From a bacterium (GTDB taxonomy: Bacteria; Bacillota; Bacilli; Lactobacillales; Streptococcaceae), in the NCBI GenBank assembly GCA_905221235.1, contig CAJNCJ010000029.1, forward strand, positions 1 to 7,769: 7,769 bases of DNA. Direction: 5' to 3'. The position numbers and the translations under genes were made by a program. This document shows, in pieces, positions 6,507-7,769 of the stretch; position 1 is the first letter of the stretch; each line of letters opens with the position of its first letter. The notes under the pieces are model-generated. The model was not told the origin of the DNA. It was given only the letters and a program-made list of their open reading frames with translations, and made no database searches.

Positions 6507-7602
6507 TTAGCTAATTCGCCACTTGAGATAGGCATCGATAAAACCATCTAGATCCCCATCCATAACCTTATCTACCTGAGCAACCTCAAAGCTAGTTCGG
6601 TGATCTTTTACCATAGTATAAGGTGTGAAGACATAAGAACGGATTTGGCTTCCCCATGTGATTTCCTTTTTCTCACCCTTGAGGGAATCAACTTCCGCAG
6701 CTTTCTTTTCTTGCTCCATTTGATAGAGCTTAGCCTGCAACATCTTCATAGCACGATCTCTATTTCCATACTGGGTACGATCCACTGTTGATTGGACAAC
6801 AATTCCAGTTGGAATGTGGGTCAAACGCACACCTGTTGAAACCTTGTTGACGTTTTGTCCACCGGCACCACCTGAACGGAAGGTGTCCATCTTGATATCA
6901 TCTTCACGGATTTCCACTTCAATGGTATCATCCAACTCCGGCATCACTTCTACAGATGTGAAAGAGGTATGGCGACGTTTAGCAGAGTCAAACGGCGAAA
7001 TTCGCACCAAACGGTGCACACCCATTTCTGACTTGAGAAGGCCATAGGCATTAGGTCCTTCAAACGATAAGGTTACTGACTTGATACCAGCCTCATCACC
7101 TGCTTGATAATCCAAGACTTCTACTTTAAAACCTTTAGCATTACCATAACGAGTATACATACGAAGCAGCATATCACCCCAGTCCTGCGCCTCAGTACCA
7201 CCGGATCCTGGATGGATTTCCAAAATCGCATTATTATGGTCATAAGGTTCTGACAAGAGCAAGGTCATCTCGTAACTGGTCATCATCTTATCAAGTTCTG
7301 ATAACTGCTCAACCAATTCTTCATGCACCGACTCATCTTCAGCTAAAAAGTCTAATAAAATTTCGACTTCATCCTGTAACTCTTCCATTTTGTGGAAGGT
7401 GTTGTAGGTGTTTTTTAATTCATTTAATTCTTGCGACGTTTTTTGGGCCGCGATATTATCGTTCCAAAAATCAGGTTCTGTCATCTTATTTTCCAAGATG
7501 GCAATCTCTTCCTCTAGACCTTCTAGGTCAAAGAGACCCCCTGAAAGAAGCTAATTTTTCACGATTTGCGTCAATTTTCTGACGAATTACTGAAATGTCC
7601 AT
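6507..7602 (-). CDS. prfB: Peptide chain release factor 2, expressed by programmed +1 frameshift
   Basis: Recognises UGA and UAA stop codons on the ribosome and triggers release of the finished protein. It is encoded in two frames: 24 codons from ATG 7602 to CTT 7531, an in-frame TGA (7530-7528), then the +1 frame from GAC 7529 to TAA 6507. The joined product is 364 residues, against 365 in E. coli. In joined numbering the codon-reading SPF tripeptide is at 202-204 and the catalytic GGQ at 247-249 ([10 protein letters not shown]). The ATG is preceded by AAGGAG (7613-7608) with 5 nt spacing. The continuation of the downstream frame is unbroken through the familiar NKMTEPDFW region. A caller that ignores recoding would start at TTG 7496 and lose 35 residues. 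Low RF2 favours the frameshift, so the gene regulates itself. It heads the ftsEX cluster. Confidence 0.97.
7527..7542 (-). promoter_or_regulatory. RF2 programmed +1 frameshift site
   Basis: On the minus strand the order is AGGGGG (7542-7537), TCT, CTT (7533-7531), TGA (7530-7528), C. The internal Shine-Dalgarno-like AGGGGG sits 3 nt before the slippery CTT, and the weak stop context TGAC follows, as in the E. coli prfB site where only the middle codon differs. The peptidyl-tRNA slips from CUU to UUU, and decoding resumes at GAC (7529-7527). Confidence 0.97.
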
Positions 7603-7627
7603 AAATACTCCTTTTTTACATCATTTC

Positions 7628-7656
7628 ATTATAGCATATTTTATCATTTCTTTCCA
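7628..7656 (-). promoter_or_regulatory. Promoter of the prfB-ftsE-ftsX cluster
   Basis: On the minus strand TGGAAA (7656-7651, four of six -35 bases) is followed after 17 bp by TATAAT (7633-7628), which is preceded by TGC and so is an extended -10. Predicted transcription start is near 7621, leaving a leader of about 19 nt that contains little besides the AAGGAG ribosome binding site. Confidence 0.8.
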
Positions 7657-7682
7657 TCTTTTTCTCTACTCCTCTTTTCATG

Positions 7683-7702
7683 AAAAAAGAAGGGTAACTT
7701 CT
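7683..7702 (-). terminator. Weak candidate terminator of an upstream minus-strand gene
   Basis: On the minus strand AGAAG (7702-7698) pairs with CTTCT (7692-7688) around a 5-nt loop and is followed by five more T. The stem has only two G-C pairs, so it may be a chance structure. If real, it would end a gene beyond the window and isolate the prfB promoter. Confidence 0.3.
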
Positions 7703-7711
7703 CAAAGTAAC

Positions 7712-7736
7712 TTCCACTTGCCCAACCAAAGTGGAA
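7712..7736. repeat. 8-bp perfect inverted repeat upstream of prfB
   Basis: TTCCACTT (7712-7719) and AAGTGGAA (7729-7736) are separated by 9 nt. No T-tract follows on either strand. No gene can be supported in 7603-7769; the repeat lies about 55 nt upstream of the prfB -35. Its role is unknown. Confidence 0.4.
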
Positions 7737-7769
7737 ATTAGTCTAAAACGGATTTTTATGGTGGAATTA

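Noticed and set aside
6507..7496. prfB as a simple gene starting at TTG 7496
   Set aside because: The frame continues upstream as RF2 sequence to the frameshift site, and the ATG with a good ribosome binding site is at 7602 in the other frame.
7618..7768. Minus-strand frame open for about 50 codons at the right edge, with a late ATG at 7681
   Set aside because: It runs through the prfB promoter and two inverted repeats, has no recognisable domain, and its composition looks non-coding. I cannot exclude that its first codons are the tail of a gene beyond the window, but nothing supports it.
7758..7769. Possible plus-strand start codon (ATG GTG GAA) at the right edge
   Set aside because: Only four codons are visible, there is no good ribosome binding site (only a weak CGGA 5 nt before) and no clear plus-strand promoter.
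1..7769. CRISPR array, tRNA, rRNA, insertion sequence, phage or defence genes
   Set aside because: No regularly spaced repeats, cloverleaf, transposase or integrase motifs were found; the gene set is ordinary core genome with uniform composition.

Overview
The window looks like core chromosome of a low-GC Firmicute, most likely a Streptococcus of the mitis/pneumoniae group. The evidence is an FtsX of 308 residues starting MISRFFRHLFE, a 726-residue single-chain glucose PTS permease, and the order prfB-ftsE-ftsX followed by that permease. The species call rests on remembered family similarity, not on a search. All six protein genes lie on the minus strand, so transcription runs from high to low coordinates.

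Layout in the direction of transcription. (1) 7769-7603: no supported gene. It holds two small inverted repeats and an extended -10 promoter (7656-7628) for prfB. (2) 7602-4878: a tight prfB-ftsE-ftsX cluster. prfB encodes release factor 2 and contains the classical autoregulatory +1 frameshift site (in-frame UGA at codon 25). ftsE starts 17 nt after prfB and ftsX overlaps ftsE by 8 nt, ending in a terminator at 4857-4833. (3) 4877-4695: a regulatory intergenic region with a strong promoter, a 13-bp inverted repeat over the -35 and an 11-bp cre-like palindrome in the leader of the PTS gene. (4) 4694-2514: the PTS EIICBA glucose permease (ptsG), closed by a hairpin. (5) 2462-1647: an endonuclease/exonuclease/phosphatase-fold hydrolase of unknown substrate, followed by another hairpin. 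(6) 1506-163: a DEAD-box RNA helicase of the CshB type with its own promoter and terminator. (7) 162-1: non-coding DNA with three hairpins in a row.

Functionally this is housekeeping DNA: translation termination, divisome-linked control of peptidoglycan hydrolysis (FtsEX), glucose uptake under probable catabolite control, and RNA remodelling. I found no phage genes, insertion sequence, CRISPR array, tRNA, rRNA or defence system, and no convincing new system. The most informative elements are the prfB recoding site and the operator-like palindromes in front of ptsG.
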